From assembly GCA_015060115.1 (NCBI GenBank), contig SUZB01000008.1, positions 1-64,000 of the forward strand: a stretch of 64,000 nt of DNA. Direction: 5' to 3'. The notes beneath the pieces were generated by a model. It worked only from the letters and a program-made list of their open reading frames with translations, ran no database searches and was not told the origin of the DNA. The translations under genes were made by a program, and so were the position numbers. Shown one piece after another: positions 50,933 through 60,453 of the stretch (the stretch's first letter is position 1; every line of letters starts with the position of its first letter). Origin of the DNA: Rikenellaceae bacterium (GTDB lineage Bacteria; Bacteroidota; Bacteroidia; Bacteroidales; Rikenellaceae).

Positions 50933-51030
50933 CTGGGTTTGTGAGGTAGGGTTGATATATTTTTTAGAATGCTCTGTGGCAATTGATGAAGGATCTACAG
51001 ATGTATACAAATTTATAAAATAGACTTAAA

Positions 51031-53208
51031 ATGAAGAAGTTACTTACTGTTTTTGTTGCTGCCGCAATGCTCGTTGGTTGTGCAACGCAGAGCGCTACGG
51101 ATTATGCTGCAAAGGTTAATCCCAAGATTGGCTCAGGTGGCCACGGCCATGTATTTGTGGGTGCAAATGTCCCCTTTGGTATGACTCAGGTGGGCCCTAC
51201 AAGCATCTCTCAGGAGTGGGATTGGTGCTCAGGATACCACGACTCGGAGAACTCGGTTATCGGCTTCTCGCACACCCACCTTTCGGGTACTGGTTGTGGC
51301 GACTTGTTCGATGTTACGCTTATGCCCGTTATGGGAGAGGTTACCTATGGTCGTGGTCGTCTTGGCGACTACTCGACAGGCTTCTGGTCGGAGGCCGACC
51401 GTAGCCAGGAGGTTGTAGAGCCCGGTTACTACTCTGTGCCCCTCACTCGCTATGGCATCGTTGCCGAGATGACAGCTACCGAGCGTGGTGGCTTGCACCG
51501 CTACACCTTCCCTGAGGGCGAGGATGCCGCTATCATTCTCGACCTTGTGCACGGTGGTTGCTGGGATCGCCCTGAGGCACTCTTTGCCGAGGCTGTTAGC
51601 GACACCCGCGTTGAGGGTTATCGCCACACCTACGGTTGGGCAAACCACCAGAAGGTATACTTCGTTATTGAGTTCTCGAAGCCCTTTACATCTTTCGAGC
51701 CTCAGGGCGAGGATAACTTCTACTTCCGCATAAACTTCGACACCGAGGCTGGTGAGGCTATCGGCGTGAAGGTCGCCTTGTCGTCAACAAGCCTCGATGG
51801 CGCACGCCTCAACTTCGATACGGAGGTTGCCGCTGCCGACTTCGACACCGTGCGCAAGGAGGCCTATGCCAAGTGGAACGAGGAGATAAGTAAGATTCGT
51901 ATCGAGGGTGCAACACCTGAGCAGGAGGAGATATTCTACACTGCGATGTATCACATGTATGTCGCTCCTTCGCTCTTCTCGGATGTCGATGGCACATATC
52001 GTGGTGCTGATCAGGAGATTCACCCCAACCCCGGCCACGACACCTATACCACCTTCTCGTTGTGGGATACCTACCGTGCTAAACTCCCGTTGATGACCAT
52101 CACACACCCTGAGCGTATGGACGATGTCATCAACACTATGATTAACCTATGCGATGAGCAGGGCTGGTTGCCTATATGGCACCTCTGGGGCTGGGATAAC
52201 GGCTGTATGGTTGGTTCGCCCGGTATTATCGCCGTTTCGGACGCCGTAGCCAAGGGTATCGAGGGTATCGATGCGGAGCGTGCTTGGAAGGCTATCGAGA
52301 CATCGTATATGCACGATATGCGTGGCGGTCGCTACCGCAAGCAGTATGGCTATATGCCCAATGACCTTCAGGCAGAGTCTATCGCCCACGATATGGAGTT
52401 TGCTATCGCCGATGCTGCAGCTGCCGAGGTAGCTAAGATGTTGGGCAAGGAGGAGGCCTATCACTACCTTGATAACCGTAGCCACTCTTGGCTCAACTAC
52501 TTCGATGAGTCTACGGGCTTTGTTCGCGGTAAGTCGTCTACGGGCGAGTGGCGCGAGGATTTCAATCCCTTCAACGCATCGCGCATCGCCAACGAATATT
52601 GCGAGGGTAACGCTTGGCAGTACACTTGGCTTGTGCCTCAGGATCTCGACCTCTTGGTTGAGCGCTTCGGTGGCGTGGAGAACACCTTGGAGCGCCTCGA
52701 TGGCCTGTTCACTGCCGATACTAAGATGGAGGGCGAGGATGTAACTCCCGACATCTCAGGCCTTATCGGTCAGTATGTTCACGGCAACGAGCCCAGCCAC
52801 CATATCATCTACTTCTACACTATGTTGGGCGAGCCTTGGAAGGCGGCAGACCGCTTGTACGAGGTTATGGCAACGATGTACTCTACCGAGCCTGATGGCC
52901 TTTCGGGCAACGAGGATGTAGGTCAGATGTCGGCTTGGTATGTTATGACCACCCTCGGTTTCTACCCCGTAGAGCCCGCCTCAGGCAAGTATGTTCTTGG
53001 TGTGCCTATGGTTGATGGTGCCGAGATTGATGTTGAGGGTGGCATCTTCCGTGTTGAGCGCTTAGGTTATAGCGAGGCTAACCGCTATGTGCAGAGCGTT
53101 GAACTCAATGGCGTAGCCCTCGACCGCAACTATATCACCCACGAGGAGGTTATCGCAGGTGGCCTGCTTAAGTTCAATATGGGTGCTGAGAAGAGCGTTT
53201 GGTACTAA
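51031..53208 (+). CDS. Glycoside hydrolase family 92 exo-alpha-mannosidase, paralogue
   Basis: A 725-residue GH92 lipoprotein; the signal ends in LVGC (Cys17). The family start is KVNPKIGSGGHGHVFVGANVPFGMTQVGP, a longer loop than in the first GH92 of the cluster. The acid residue is in CEGNAWQYTWLVPQD near 530, and the base region is GNEDVGQMSAWYVMTTLGFYP near 630, with Glu in place of the first Asp. Composition returns to host-like values, in contrast to the island just upstream. The two GH92 genes are only distant relatives and may act on different linkages. Confidence 0.9.
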   Translation: MKKLLTVFVAAAMLVGCATQSATDYAAKVNPKIGSGGHGHVFVGANVPFGMTQVGPTSISQEWDWCSGYHDSENSVIGFSHTHLSGTGCGDLFDVTLMPVMGEVTYGRGRLGDYSTGFWSEADRSQEVVEPGYYSVPLTRYGIVAEMTATERGGLHRYTFPEGEDAAIILDLVHGGCWDRPEALFAEAVSDTRVEGYRHTYGWANHQKVYFVIEFSKPFTSFEPQGEDNFYFRINFDTEAGEAIGVKVALSSTSLDGARLNFDTEVAAADFDTVRKEAYAKWNEEISKIRIEGATPEQEEIFYTAMYHMYVAPSLFSDVDGTYRGADQEIHPNPGHDTYTTFSLWDTYRAKLPLMTITHPERMDDVINTMINLCDEQGWLPIWHLWGWDNGCMVGSPGIIAVSDAVAKGIEGIDAERAWKAIETSYMHDMRGGRYRKQYGYMPNDLQAESIAHDMEFAIADAAAAEVAKMLGKEEAYHYLDNRSHSWLNYFDESTGFVRGKSSTGEWREDFNPFNASRIANEYCEGNAWQYTWLVPQDLDLLVERFGGVENTLERLDGLFTADTKMEGEDVTPDISGLIGQYVHGNEPSHHIIYFYTMLGEPWKAADRLYEVMATMYSTEPDGLSGNEDVGQMSAWYVMTTLGFYPVEPASGKYVLGVPMVDGAEIDVEGGIFRVERLGYSEANRYVQSVELNGVALDRNYITHEEVIAGGLLKFNMGAEKSVWY

Positions 53209-53312
53209 GGCGGAGTGTGGCTAACGAGGTTTGGTTTAACCTTTTTAGCCACTCTTTGTAGACAACTATGTAAAATAGTTGGCAAATGTTGCTCAATTTG
53301 GGCGAAAGTTTG

Positions 53313-53320
53313 TACATTTG
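53313..53320 (+). promoter_or_regulatory. -7 promoter box for the YitT gene
   Basis: TACATTTG fits the consensus and lies 59 nt before the ATG. Apart from this the 171 bp gap shows only a weak inverted repeat. Confidence 0.5.
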
Positions 53321-53379
53321 CCCCGAAAAAGTGAAACAAAGTATAAAGATTTCGAATAACTACTAACAAGATTTGCGTT

Positions 53380-54345
53380 ATGAAGGTTTCATCTCGTGAC
53401 ATCATTATCGGTATCAAAGAGTATCTGTTGATGACCTTTGGTATGTTCTGCTACGCCTTTGGCTGGCTTCAGTGCGTATTGCCCGCTGGTGGTATGGGTG
53501 GTGGCGCTGCAGGTTTGGCAACTCTTATCAATGCCATTATCCCCGCAAGCCTCACTTCGTTCCTCACTATCGGTACATTGGTCTTCATCATCAATGTTAT
53601 CTTGCTCATTCTCGGCGTTATGATCGTGGGTTGGAAGTTCGGTATCAAGACCCTCTTCTGTATCCTTATGATGTCGGTGATGTTCAACATCGTGGAGTCT
53701 GATTTCTTCCCTCAGGGCATTATGGTTCGTATGTTCGAGGGCGTTGCAGCGGGTGATTTGTTGCTCGTATGTATGGGTGCTGCATCGTGCGGTGTAGGTA
53801 TCGCCGTATCGTTTATGCAGGGTGGCTCTACCGGTGGTACCGATATCGTGGCGATGATTATCAATAAGTTCCGCACCGTAAGCTACGGCAAGGTGTTGCT
53901 TGGCACCGACTGCGGTATCCTTATCTCGTCGTTGTTCCTCACCACTACCGTTACTATCGCTGGTGTAGACACCGTTATCGAGCCTCTCTCGTCAGCAGCC
54001 TTTGCTCGTATGGTCTATGGTTTCATTATGATTGCCGTTATCGGCTACACCGTTGACCTCGTTCAGTCGGGTAACCAGCAGTCTAACCAGATTTTGATCT
54101 TCTGCAAGGATTATGAGGCTATGGCCGAGATGATTAACACCAAGGCTCATCGTGGCGCAACCCTTATCGATGCTATGGGCTGGTACACCAAGACCCCTTC
54201 GAAGGCTGTTATGGTTGTTTGCCGTAAGCGCGATACTTCGACAATCCTTAAGCTTATCCGTGAGCAAGATCCCAACGCCTTCCTTACCGTAGGCTCTGTG
54301 ATGGGTGTTTACGGTCAGGGCTTCGATGCCCTAAATAAGGCCTAA
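53380..54345 (+). CDS. YitT family membrane protein
   Basis: A 321-residue membrane protein with five or six hydrophobic segments in residues about 10-220 (for example LPAGGMGGGAAGLATLINAI and GGSTGGTDIVAMIINKF, the glycine-rich family motifs) and a C-terminal soluble DUF2179 domain (AVMVVCRKRDTSTILKLIREQDPNAF). The function of YitT proteins is not established. It is followed by priA 44 nt downstream. Confidence 0.9.
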   Translation: MKVSSRDIIIGIKEYLLMTFGMFCYAFGWLQCVLPAGGMGGGAAGLATLINAIIPASLTSFLTIGTLVFIINVILLILGVMIVGWKFGIKTLFCILMMSVMFNIVESDFFPQGIMVRMFEGVAAGDLLLVCMGAASCGVGIAVSFMQGGSTGGTDIVAMIINKFRTVSYGKVLLGTDCGILISSLFLTTTVTIAGVDTVIEPLSSAAFARMVYGFIMIAVIGYTVDLVQSGNQQSNQILIFCKDYEAMAEMINTKAHRGATLIDAMGWYTKTPSKAVMVVCRKRDTSTILKLIREQDPNAFLTVGSVMGVYGQGFDALNKA

Positions 54346-54389
54346 TCGGGGTTTAGCCTATAAATAATACCCCTTAAAGCGAAGCTGCC

Positions 54390-56636
54390 ATGCTTTACGC
54401 TCAGGTAGTCCTGCCGTTGGCACAGCCGATGTACACCTTCTCGTTGGAGGAGAGTCTGGCTGTCGAGGTGGGAGATGCCGTGGTCGTACAGTTTGGCAGC
54501 TTCCGCTTTTATACAGGTATAGTCTGGAGTATTTCTGCCGAGAAGCCCGACCTTAAGCGTATTAAACCTATCCTGCGTAAGTTGTACTCCACGCCGTTGG
54601 TAACTCCGAAGCTACAACAGCTCTGGGAGTGGGTTGCAGACTACTATATGTGCTCGGTAGGCGAGGTTATGCGTGTTGCTATGCCCTCGTTGGCAAAGCC
54701 TACGGCGAGTAGCCTTGCCGAGATTGACGAGCGTACGATTGATGCGCCCACCGAGAGCTATATCGCCCTTAAGGAGAGCCTGCGCTCGGAGGAGGCGTTG
54801 TTGGAGTACCACGAAGCGCATCGCCGTGCTCCCCGCCGCCTTGAGACTATGGATAGGATTGCCGCTTTGGCCGTGGAGCGCAGTGCCAAAGATGGCTTTG
54901 TGCCTCGCCGTCTGGTCGATGCCGAGGCGGTGCATATTGCAGACCTTCGGCGCCGAGGCCTGATTGTCGAGGAGAGCCGTGTTGTTGACTTGGTGAACTC
55001 CGCCAACGACTTTCTACTACCTGAGCTCTCCGAGGTGCAGGGGCGAACACTCGACGCTATCCACGCAGCCCACGCCGACAATAAGGTAGCCCTTCTGCAC
55101 GGTGTAACAGGCTCTGGCAAGACCGAGATATATATCCACCTTATCGCCGAGACCCTCGCCCGTGGTCGTGATGTGCTGATGCTCGTTCCGGAGATTGTCA
55201 TCACCTCGCAACTTATCGAGCGCCTTGAGCGCATCTTCGAGGGTCGCACCACCACCTACCATTCACGCCTTACGCAGTATCGCCGTGGCAAGACCTATCT
55301 GCGCCTTGCTGCATCTTCGGGTGGTGAGTTGGTTGTTGGTGTGCGCTCGGCACTCTTCCTGCCGTTGAAAAATCTTGGGTTGGTCGTGGTCGATGAGGAG
55401 CACGACACGGGCTATAAGCAGTGTGACCCCTCGCCACGCTACAATGCCCGCGATGCCGCTGTTCTCCTCTCTCGCCTTATGGATGCGCGTGTGGTGCTCG
55501 GTAGCGCCACCCCCTCGTTGGAGAGCTATGCTAACGCCCTCTCGGGCAAATATGCCTATGCTCCGCTTATGGAGCGTTGGGGTGAAGGTGTGCTCCCCGA
55601 AGTCGTTATCTCCGACTCGTTGCGTGCCTTGAAGCGTGGCGAGCGCAAGACGCACTTCAACCTCGACTTGCTACAAAATATAGAGCGCTCACTCGCTGGT
55701 GGTGAGCAGGTTATGCTCTTCCAAAACCGCCGTGGCTACTCACCCTATATGCAGTGTACCACTTGTGGCTACTCGCCTCGCTGTCCGCATTGCAATGTCA
55801 CGCTTACACAGCACCGCGCCAATCGTATGGAGTGCCACTATTGTGGCTATACCGAGGAGCGTAGCGCTGTCTGCCCCAACTGCCAAACGCAGGATATGCG
55901 CTCTATGGGCTTCGGCACCGAGAAGGTTGAGGAGGAGGTTCAGCGAATGTTTCCCGATGCCGTTGTCGACCGCCTTGATGGCGATACCTCGACCTCAGAG
56001 TCGGCATTTCGCCGTATTGTCCACCGCTTCGAGGAGGGAAAGACAAATATCCTTGTCGGCACGCAGATTATCACCAAGGGCTTCGACTTTGGAGGTGTTA
56101 CTACCGTTGGTATCCTCAATGCCGATAATCTCGTTATGCAGCCCAATTTCCGCTCTTCGGAGCGTGCCTTTCAGCTTATGATGCAGGTGGCAGGTCGTGC
56201 CGGTAGGCGCAACGACAGGGGCAGGGTCATTATTCAAACCTCGCAACCCCAACACCCCGTAATACGCTCTGTTGCCGTGGGCGACTATATGGCTATGGCA
56301 TCGCGCGAACTCGCTGAACGCAAGGAGTTTGGCTATCCGCCATACTCGCGTGTTGTGCGTTTTATGTTGCGCCATAAGGATTACTCGCTGCTGCATCGTG
56401 CCTCGCACTTCTTTGGCGATATTCTGCGCCGTAAGTTCGGCGCACGCCTTATGGGCCCTGTCTCTTCGGCTCGCGAGATGATTCGTGGCGAGCACTGCTC
56501 GGAGCTGATGCTGAAAATCGAGAATGGAGCATCATTTAAGCGTGCCCGACAGCTTATCGCCGAGGCTCGTGATGCTATGGTGGAGCATGAGGAGTATAAG
56601 CGTGTAACACTTATTATAGATGTCGATGCTCTCTAA
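54390..56636 (+). CDS. priA: Primosomal protein N' (replication restart helicase PriA)
   Basis: A 748-residue superfamily 2 helicase that reloads the replisome at broken forks. The N-terminal DNA-binding part (1-200) is followed by the helicase with Walker A GVTGSGKTE near 235 and DEEHD near 335. The zinc-binding module is complete: CTTCGYSPRCPHCNVTL, CHYCGY and CPNCQTQ near 455-500. Motifs VI and the C-terminal domain follow. comF overlaps its last 17 nt. Confidence 0.94.
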   Translation: MLYAQVVLPLAQPMYTFSLEESLAVEVGDAVVVQFGSFRFYTGIVWSISAEKPDLKRIKPILRKLYSTPLVTPKLQQLWEWVADYYMCSVGEVMRVAMPSLAKPTASSLAEIDERTIDAPTESYIALKESLRSEEALLEYHEAHRRAPRRLETMDRIAALAVERSAKDGFVPRRLVDAEAVHIADLRRRGLIVEESRVVDLVNSANDFLLPELSEVQGRTLDAIHAAHADNKVALLHGVTGSGKTEIYIHLIAETLARGRDVLMLVPEIVITSQLIERLERIFEGRTTTYHSRLTQYRRGKTYLRLAASSGGELVVGVRSALFLPLKNLGLVVVDEEHDTGYKQCDPSPRYNARDAAVLLSRLMDARVVLGSATPSLESYANALSGKYAYAPLMERWGEGVLPEVVISDSLRALKRGERKTHFNLDLLQNIERSLAGGEQVMLFQNRRGYSPYMQCTTCGYSPRCPHCNVTLTQHRANRMECHYCGYTEERSAVCPNCQTQDMRSMGFGTEKVEEEVQRMFPDAVVDRLDGDTSTSESAFRRIVHRFEEGKTNILVGTQIITKGFDFGGVTTVGILNADNLVMQPNFRSSERAFQLMMQVAGRAGRRNDRGRVIIQTSQPQHPVIRSVAVGDYMAMASRELAERKEFGYPPYSRVVRFMLRHKDYSLLHRASHFFGDILRRKFGARLMGPVSSAREMIRGEHCSELMLKIENGASFKRARQLIAEARDAMVEHEEYKRVTLIIDVDAL

Positions 56637-57339
56637 TCTTCTTGCAGACCTAAGTTCGTTGCTCTTCCCTTCGGGGTGTGTAGTCTGCGGTGGCGATGTG
56701 TCGAGCTCGATGCACGGCATCTGCACTATGTGTCGTTATACTATCCCTCTTACAAACTTCTGGAAAACGGAGGATAACCCCACCAAGGAGCACTTTGCGG
56801 GTATAATCCCTCTGGTGCACGCTTCGTCATTCTTCTACTTCTCGCACGATAGCCAGTGGCGCAGCCTTATCCACCGCTTTAAGTATGGCGGTGAGTGGCG
56901 CCTTGCCGAGAGTTTTGGTCGCTGGTATGGTCGTGAGTTGCGGGAGTCGGGTCTTTATGATGATGTCGATGTCGTTATGCCTGTACCTCTGCACTTTATC
57001 AAGGCCATCAAGCGAGGCTATAACCAATCTTCGTACCTTGCCGAGAGCATTGCCTGTGAGATAGGCAAGCCCACCGATAGGCGCTCTGTTCGTCGCCACC
57101 GCAACAATCCTCCGCAGTCGCGTAGCTCGATGGGCGAGAGGTGGGCAAATGTCGAAAATCTCTTCTCGGTGGTTAATCCCAAGGCGCTGAGTGGCAAACA
57201 TATACTCCTTGTCGATGATGTCTTGACTACTGGCGCTACCTTGGCATCGCTCGCCTCGGCCATTCTTGCCTCAGTTCCCGATGCCCGCATCTCTATCGCC
57301 ACACTTGCTGTATCTCGCAAGATTGATGGGGCGAAGTAG
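56620..57339 (+). CDS. ComF family phosphoribosyltransferase-like protein
   Basis: A 239-residue ComF-type protein. An N-terminal zinc-finger CVVCGGDVSSSMHGICTMC at about residues 20-38 is followed by a phosphoribosyltransferase fold with the PRPP loop ILLVDDVLTTGATLAS near 200. ComF is needed for DNA uptake in naturally competent bacteria and may link to PriA; the same gene order is widely conserved. It overlaps priA by 17 nt. The ATG at 56626 is an equally possible start. Confidence 0.88.
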   Translation: MSMLSNLLADLSSLLFPSGCVVCGGDVSSSMHGICTMCRYTIPLTNFWKTEDNPTKEHFAGIIPLVHASSFFYFSHDSQWRSLIHRFKYGGEWRLAESFGRWYGRELRESGLYDDVDVVMPVPLHFIKAIKRGYNQSSYLAESIACEIGKPTDRRSVRRHRNNPPQSRSSMGERWANVENLFSVVNPKALSGKHILLVDDVLTTGATLASLASAILASVPDARISIATLAVSRKIDGAK

Positions 57340-57356
57340 GCTCTACGGCCTTAACG

Positions 57357-58499
57357 CTACTCGCTCTTTATGGTATATTTTCTGCCGAAACGGTCAGTCG
57401 CTGTAATAGTAATTTCGCTATTTTCGGTGGTGCGCTTTAGGCGATAGTAGTGTGGAAATGATATTAGCTTTCGGCGAAGATGTCCCATCACCATATCGTT
57501 GTAATCTGCTTCATTCTCAACATAGTAGCGGTAGTCGGGATCGACCATGTCGGTACGCTCCATAGCGCCCATATCTTTGCCATTCTCGGCCCACTCAACA
57601 CTCCACTTCTTATCCCAACCTACGATGCGGATAACGACTTCGTCGGCGTTATCTTCGACTATCATAATCTGCTTTTCGGCACTCTCACCAAGCAGGCGGT
57701 AGCGCCAACTCCACTCACCGCTGCGCTCCTCGATGGTCAATACCGAGTGTGGCGTGCCATCGGGGCACATCGGCGCAAACCATAGGTTGCCACCCACCTG
57801 CGCTACGCTGTGCTCGATGATTTCGGGAGTAATGTCGGCTGTCGAGTTAAGGTGGCGATGACCTGTGATAAAGTCCACTTTGTACCCCTTTGTGCGGCGC
57901 AAAATCTTTCGGGCATAGTCGTTTAGTTCGTCTGAGCGATAGTTGTACGCCGGAGCGTGCATAAGTATCGCAATATGCTCAGTATCAGTGCTCTGCTTAA
58001 GCGTATGCTTTAGCCAGCGCAGCTGCTTGCGATCAACTGCGATGCGGTAGTCGCTATACGATGTATAGTCGATGTTGTCGAGCGCGAGGAAGAGCGTCTT
58101 GCCGAGGTGTGTGGCGTAATTGCGAGGACCAAATACCTCCTCGTAGCGAGCTACGGCAGCCGCCTTGTCGCCTACCGTTGTGCGGTCGTGGTCGTGGTTG
58201 CCGATAACGGTGAGAACGGGTATGCCAAGGGTGTCGAAGAGCCCCTTCAGGCGAGGCATCAGGTCGAGCGTATCCCAGACATTGTCGCCCGTAAGGTATA
58301 TGGCTGTGGGGTAGCCCGTTGCACGATACTCCTCCACGATGGTGGCTATATGTGGAAATATATCCTTTTCAAGGCGGTTGAACTGCTCCTCGGTCTGAGG
58401 CTGTGGGTCGCCCACGACGATAAGGTTGAAGCCATCTGCCTGAGCATAGCCCGTAATGGCAAGACATAGGAGAAGAAGTGATAGTATGGTGCGTCTCAT
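57357..58499 (-). CDS. Calcineurin-like phosphoesterase, exported
   Basis: A 380-residue metallophosphoesterase with a signal peptide (LAITGYAQA). Metal-binding motifs are visible: GDPQPQ near 32, YLTGDNVWD near 72, GNHDHDR near 100 and the histidine region FITGHRHLN near 215. The C-terminal third (from about 270) is a beta-rich extra domain that often follows this family. The substrate is unknown. It ends 17 nt from comF in a tail-to-tail arrangement and is divergent from dnaX. Confidence 0.85.
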   Translation of the reverse strand: MRRTILSLLLLCLAITGYAQADGFNLIVVGDPQPQTEEQFNRLEKDIFPHIATIVEEYRATGYPTAIYLTGDNVWDTLDLMPRLKGLFDTLGIPVLTVIGNHDHDRTTVGDKAAAVARYEEVFGPRNYATHLGKTLFLALDNIDYTSYSDYRIAVDRKQLRWLKHTLKQSTDTEHIAILMHAPAYNYRSDELNDYARKILRRTKGYKVDFITGHRHLNSTADITPEIIEHSVAQVGGNLWFAPMCPDGTPHSVLTIEERSGEWSWRYRLLGESAEKQIMIVEDNADEVVIRIVGWDKKWSVEWAENGKDMGAMERTDMVDPDYRYYVENEADYNDMVMGHLRRKLISFPHYYRLKRTTENSEITITATDRFGRKYTIKSE

Positions 58500-58597
58500 A
58501 TCTACGAATTTATATCTGTTTTCGTGAGCAAATATATGAAAAATTCCGTAACCAAAAAATTCTCGCGTGTGCGCATACGAGTGAGCGAAATTTTTTG

Positions 58598-58605
58598 TAT
58601 CTTTG
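58598..58605 (+). promoter_or_regulatory. -7 promoter box for dnaX, near-leaderless
   Basis: TATCTTTG lies 7 nt before the dnaX ATG, so the transcript would have almost no leader. No clear -33 box was found. Confidence 0.55.
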
Positions 58606-58612
58606 TCGAGTT

Positions 58613-60400
58613 ATGGAAAATTTTGTAGTTTCAGCACGCAAGTATCGCCCCTCGACCTTCGCTTCGGTCGTGGGTCAGCGTCATATAACATCGACCTTGA
58701 AGAACGCTATCGAGCGTGGTCAGTTGGCACACGCCTACCTCTTCTGCGGCCCTCGCGGTGTAGGTAAGACCACCTGTGCCCGCATCTTCGCCAAGGCCAT
58801 CAACTGCCTGAATCCTCAGAATGGCGAGGCCTGCAACGAGTGCGAGTCGTGTCGTTCGTTCAACGAGGGTCGTTCGCTCAATGTTCACGAGTTGGATGCA
58901 GCATCCAACAACTCGGTAGACGACATCCGCAACCTTATCGAGCAGGTGCGCATCATACCTCAGCAGGGTAGCTACTCGGTATTTGTTATCGACGAGGTTC
59001 ACATGCTCTCGGCTGCGGCGTTCAACGCCTTCCTCAAGACCCTTGAGGAGCCACCACGCCACGCTATCTTCGTCTTGGCTACCACCGAGAAGCATAAGAT
59101 TATCCCCACCATCCTCTCGCGTTGTCAGATCTACGACTTCAACCGCATCAAGGTTGAGGACGGCGTGGAGTATCTGCGCTACATAGCCGATAAGGAGGGT
59201 GTTACGGCCGATGACGAGGCACTCAACCTTATCGCCCACAAGGCCGATGGTGGTATGCGTGATGCTCTCTCGATGTTCGATAAGGCGGTATCGTTCTGTG
59301 GCTCGAATCTCTCGTATAAGGATGTGGCGGCAACGCTCAATGTCCTCGACTACGACACCTACTTCAGTGTTACGGAGATGTTGCTCGGTGGCCGCTATGT
59401 CGATGCGTTGATGCTCTTTGACGAGGTACTGTCGAAGGGCTTCTCGCCTCAGGTATTCCTTTCGGGTCTGAATGCCCATATGCGCGACCTGCTTATGGCA
59501 AAGGGCCCCGCTATCGGACTTATCGAGTTTACGGGTACGCTTGTTGAGCGCTACCGCAAGCAGGCGACAATGGCAGACGAAGGGTTCCTCTTCAATGCCA
59601 TAGCGTTGCTTACCGAGGCCGATGGCAAGATACGACAGTCGTCGAACCAACGATTGCTTGTTGAACTGGGACTTATGAAGATTGCGGGTCTCGGTCAAAA
59701 AAAAAATAGCGAGGTAGATAACTCGACCCTCGCAACCGATTTTGCGTTGCCTGAGTTGGTAGCTACGGCACCCGCACAGCCCGAGGTGGCACAGCCCGCG
59801 CCCCAGCCAACCCCGCAACCTGCTCCCGCTCCTCAGCCTACACCAGCGCCCGCGCCTGCACCACAGCCAGTGTCTGCGCCTAAGGCTACGGAGGTGGAGC
59901 AAAAGGAGGAGACTAAGCGCCCCACGATGCGCCGAATGGCGGGCAGTATCTCGATTAAGGAGATGGTGAACGGTGGTGCCAAGACCGCATCGGAGCGAGT
60001 ATTGGAGGAGGCAGCTGCCGAGGCGGTACACCAGAGCACTATTGACCCTGATAGCGCCGAAAAGTTGGAGAGTGCTCGCCAAAAGATAGATGCCGACCTC
60101 GGTGTTTCGCGTCCACGCTTCCGCAAGATATTCTCCGAGATGCGCATCAAGGAGAACACCGTAACGGTTACGGTGCCCTCGCAGGAGCTTTGCGAGGATA
60201 TTCTTCGCGACAAGCGTGAGTGGCAGGGCTACCTTGCCAAGATGGCGGAGGTAGATGGCTACATCGAGATTGAGGTTGTGGTGAACGAGAAGATAAAGGT
60301 GGCTCGACCCATCACAATCGAGGATAGATTGAAACACCTTGTGGCGAAAAATGCAAAACTTACGGAGATGATAGAGCGCCTTAACCTCGATGCCGAGTAG
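58613..60400 (+). CDS. dnaX: DNA polymerase III subunit tau/gamma
   Basis: A 595-residue clamp-loader ATPase. Walker A is GPRGVGKTT at 46-54, zinc cysteines are in [16 protein letters not shown] near 64-80, the DEVHML box near 125 and the sensor SRC near 165. Domain III ends near residue 362 in [12 protein letters not shown]. Then comes a run of ten A (59697-59706), read CAA AAA AAA AAT, followed by a proline/alanine/glutamine-rich linker (about 385-430) and a C-terminal tau domain. A shift by one base at the run gives AAA then TAG at 59707, so a 365-residue gamma form is predicted. I chose the ATG at 58613. Confidence 0.94.
   Translation: MENFVVSARKYRPSTFASVVGQRHITSTLKNAIERGQLAHAYLFCGPRGVGKTTCARIFAKAINCLNPQNGEACNECESCRSFNEGRSLNVHELDAASNNSVDDIRNLIEQVRIIPQQGSYSVFVIDEVHMLSAAAFNAFLKTLEEPPRHAIFVLATTEKHKIIPTILSRCQIYDFNRIKVEDGVEYLRYIADKEGVTADDEALNLIAHKADGGMRDALSMFDKAVSFCGSNLSYKDVAATLNVLDYDTYFSVTEMLLGGRYVDALMLFDEVLSKGFSPQVFLSGLNAHMRDLLMAKGPAIGLIEFTGTLVERYRKQATMADEGFLFNAIALLTEADGKIRQSSNQRLLVELGLMKIAGLGQKKNSEVDNSTLATDFALPELVATAPAQPEVAQPAPQPTPQPAPAPQPTPAPAPAPQPVSAPKATEVEQKEETKRPTMRRMAGSISIKEMVNGGAKTASERVLEEAAAEAVHQSTIDPDSAEKLESARQKIDADLGVSRPRFRKIFSEMRIKENTVTVTVPSQELCEDILRDKREWQGYLAKMAEVDGYIEIEVVVNEKIKVARPITIEDRLKHLVAKNAKLTEMIERLNLDAE
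59696..59709 (+). promoter_or_regulatory. Slippage site in dnaX (ten-A run)
   Basis: C followed by ten A then TAG. In frame it reads CAA AAA AAA AAT AGC. A -1 frameshift, or transcripts with one extra A, bring TAG into frame at 59707 directly after the run. In Thermus thermophilus dnaX a similar A run works by transcriptional slippage. Confidence 0.7.
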
Positions 60401-60453
60401 GCCGAGGTCGGGCGAGCCAGATATTAAAAAAACAAATAGAAAACTATAAAACG

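Noticed and set aside
58631..60337. A 568-residue - strand frame opposite dnaX
   Set aside because: Antisense shadow of a strongly biased gene; contains no family motif, whereas the + strand is an unmistakable DnaX.
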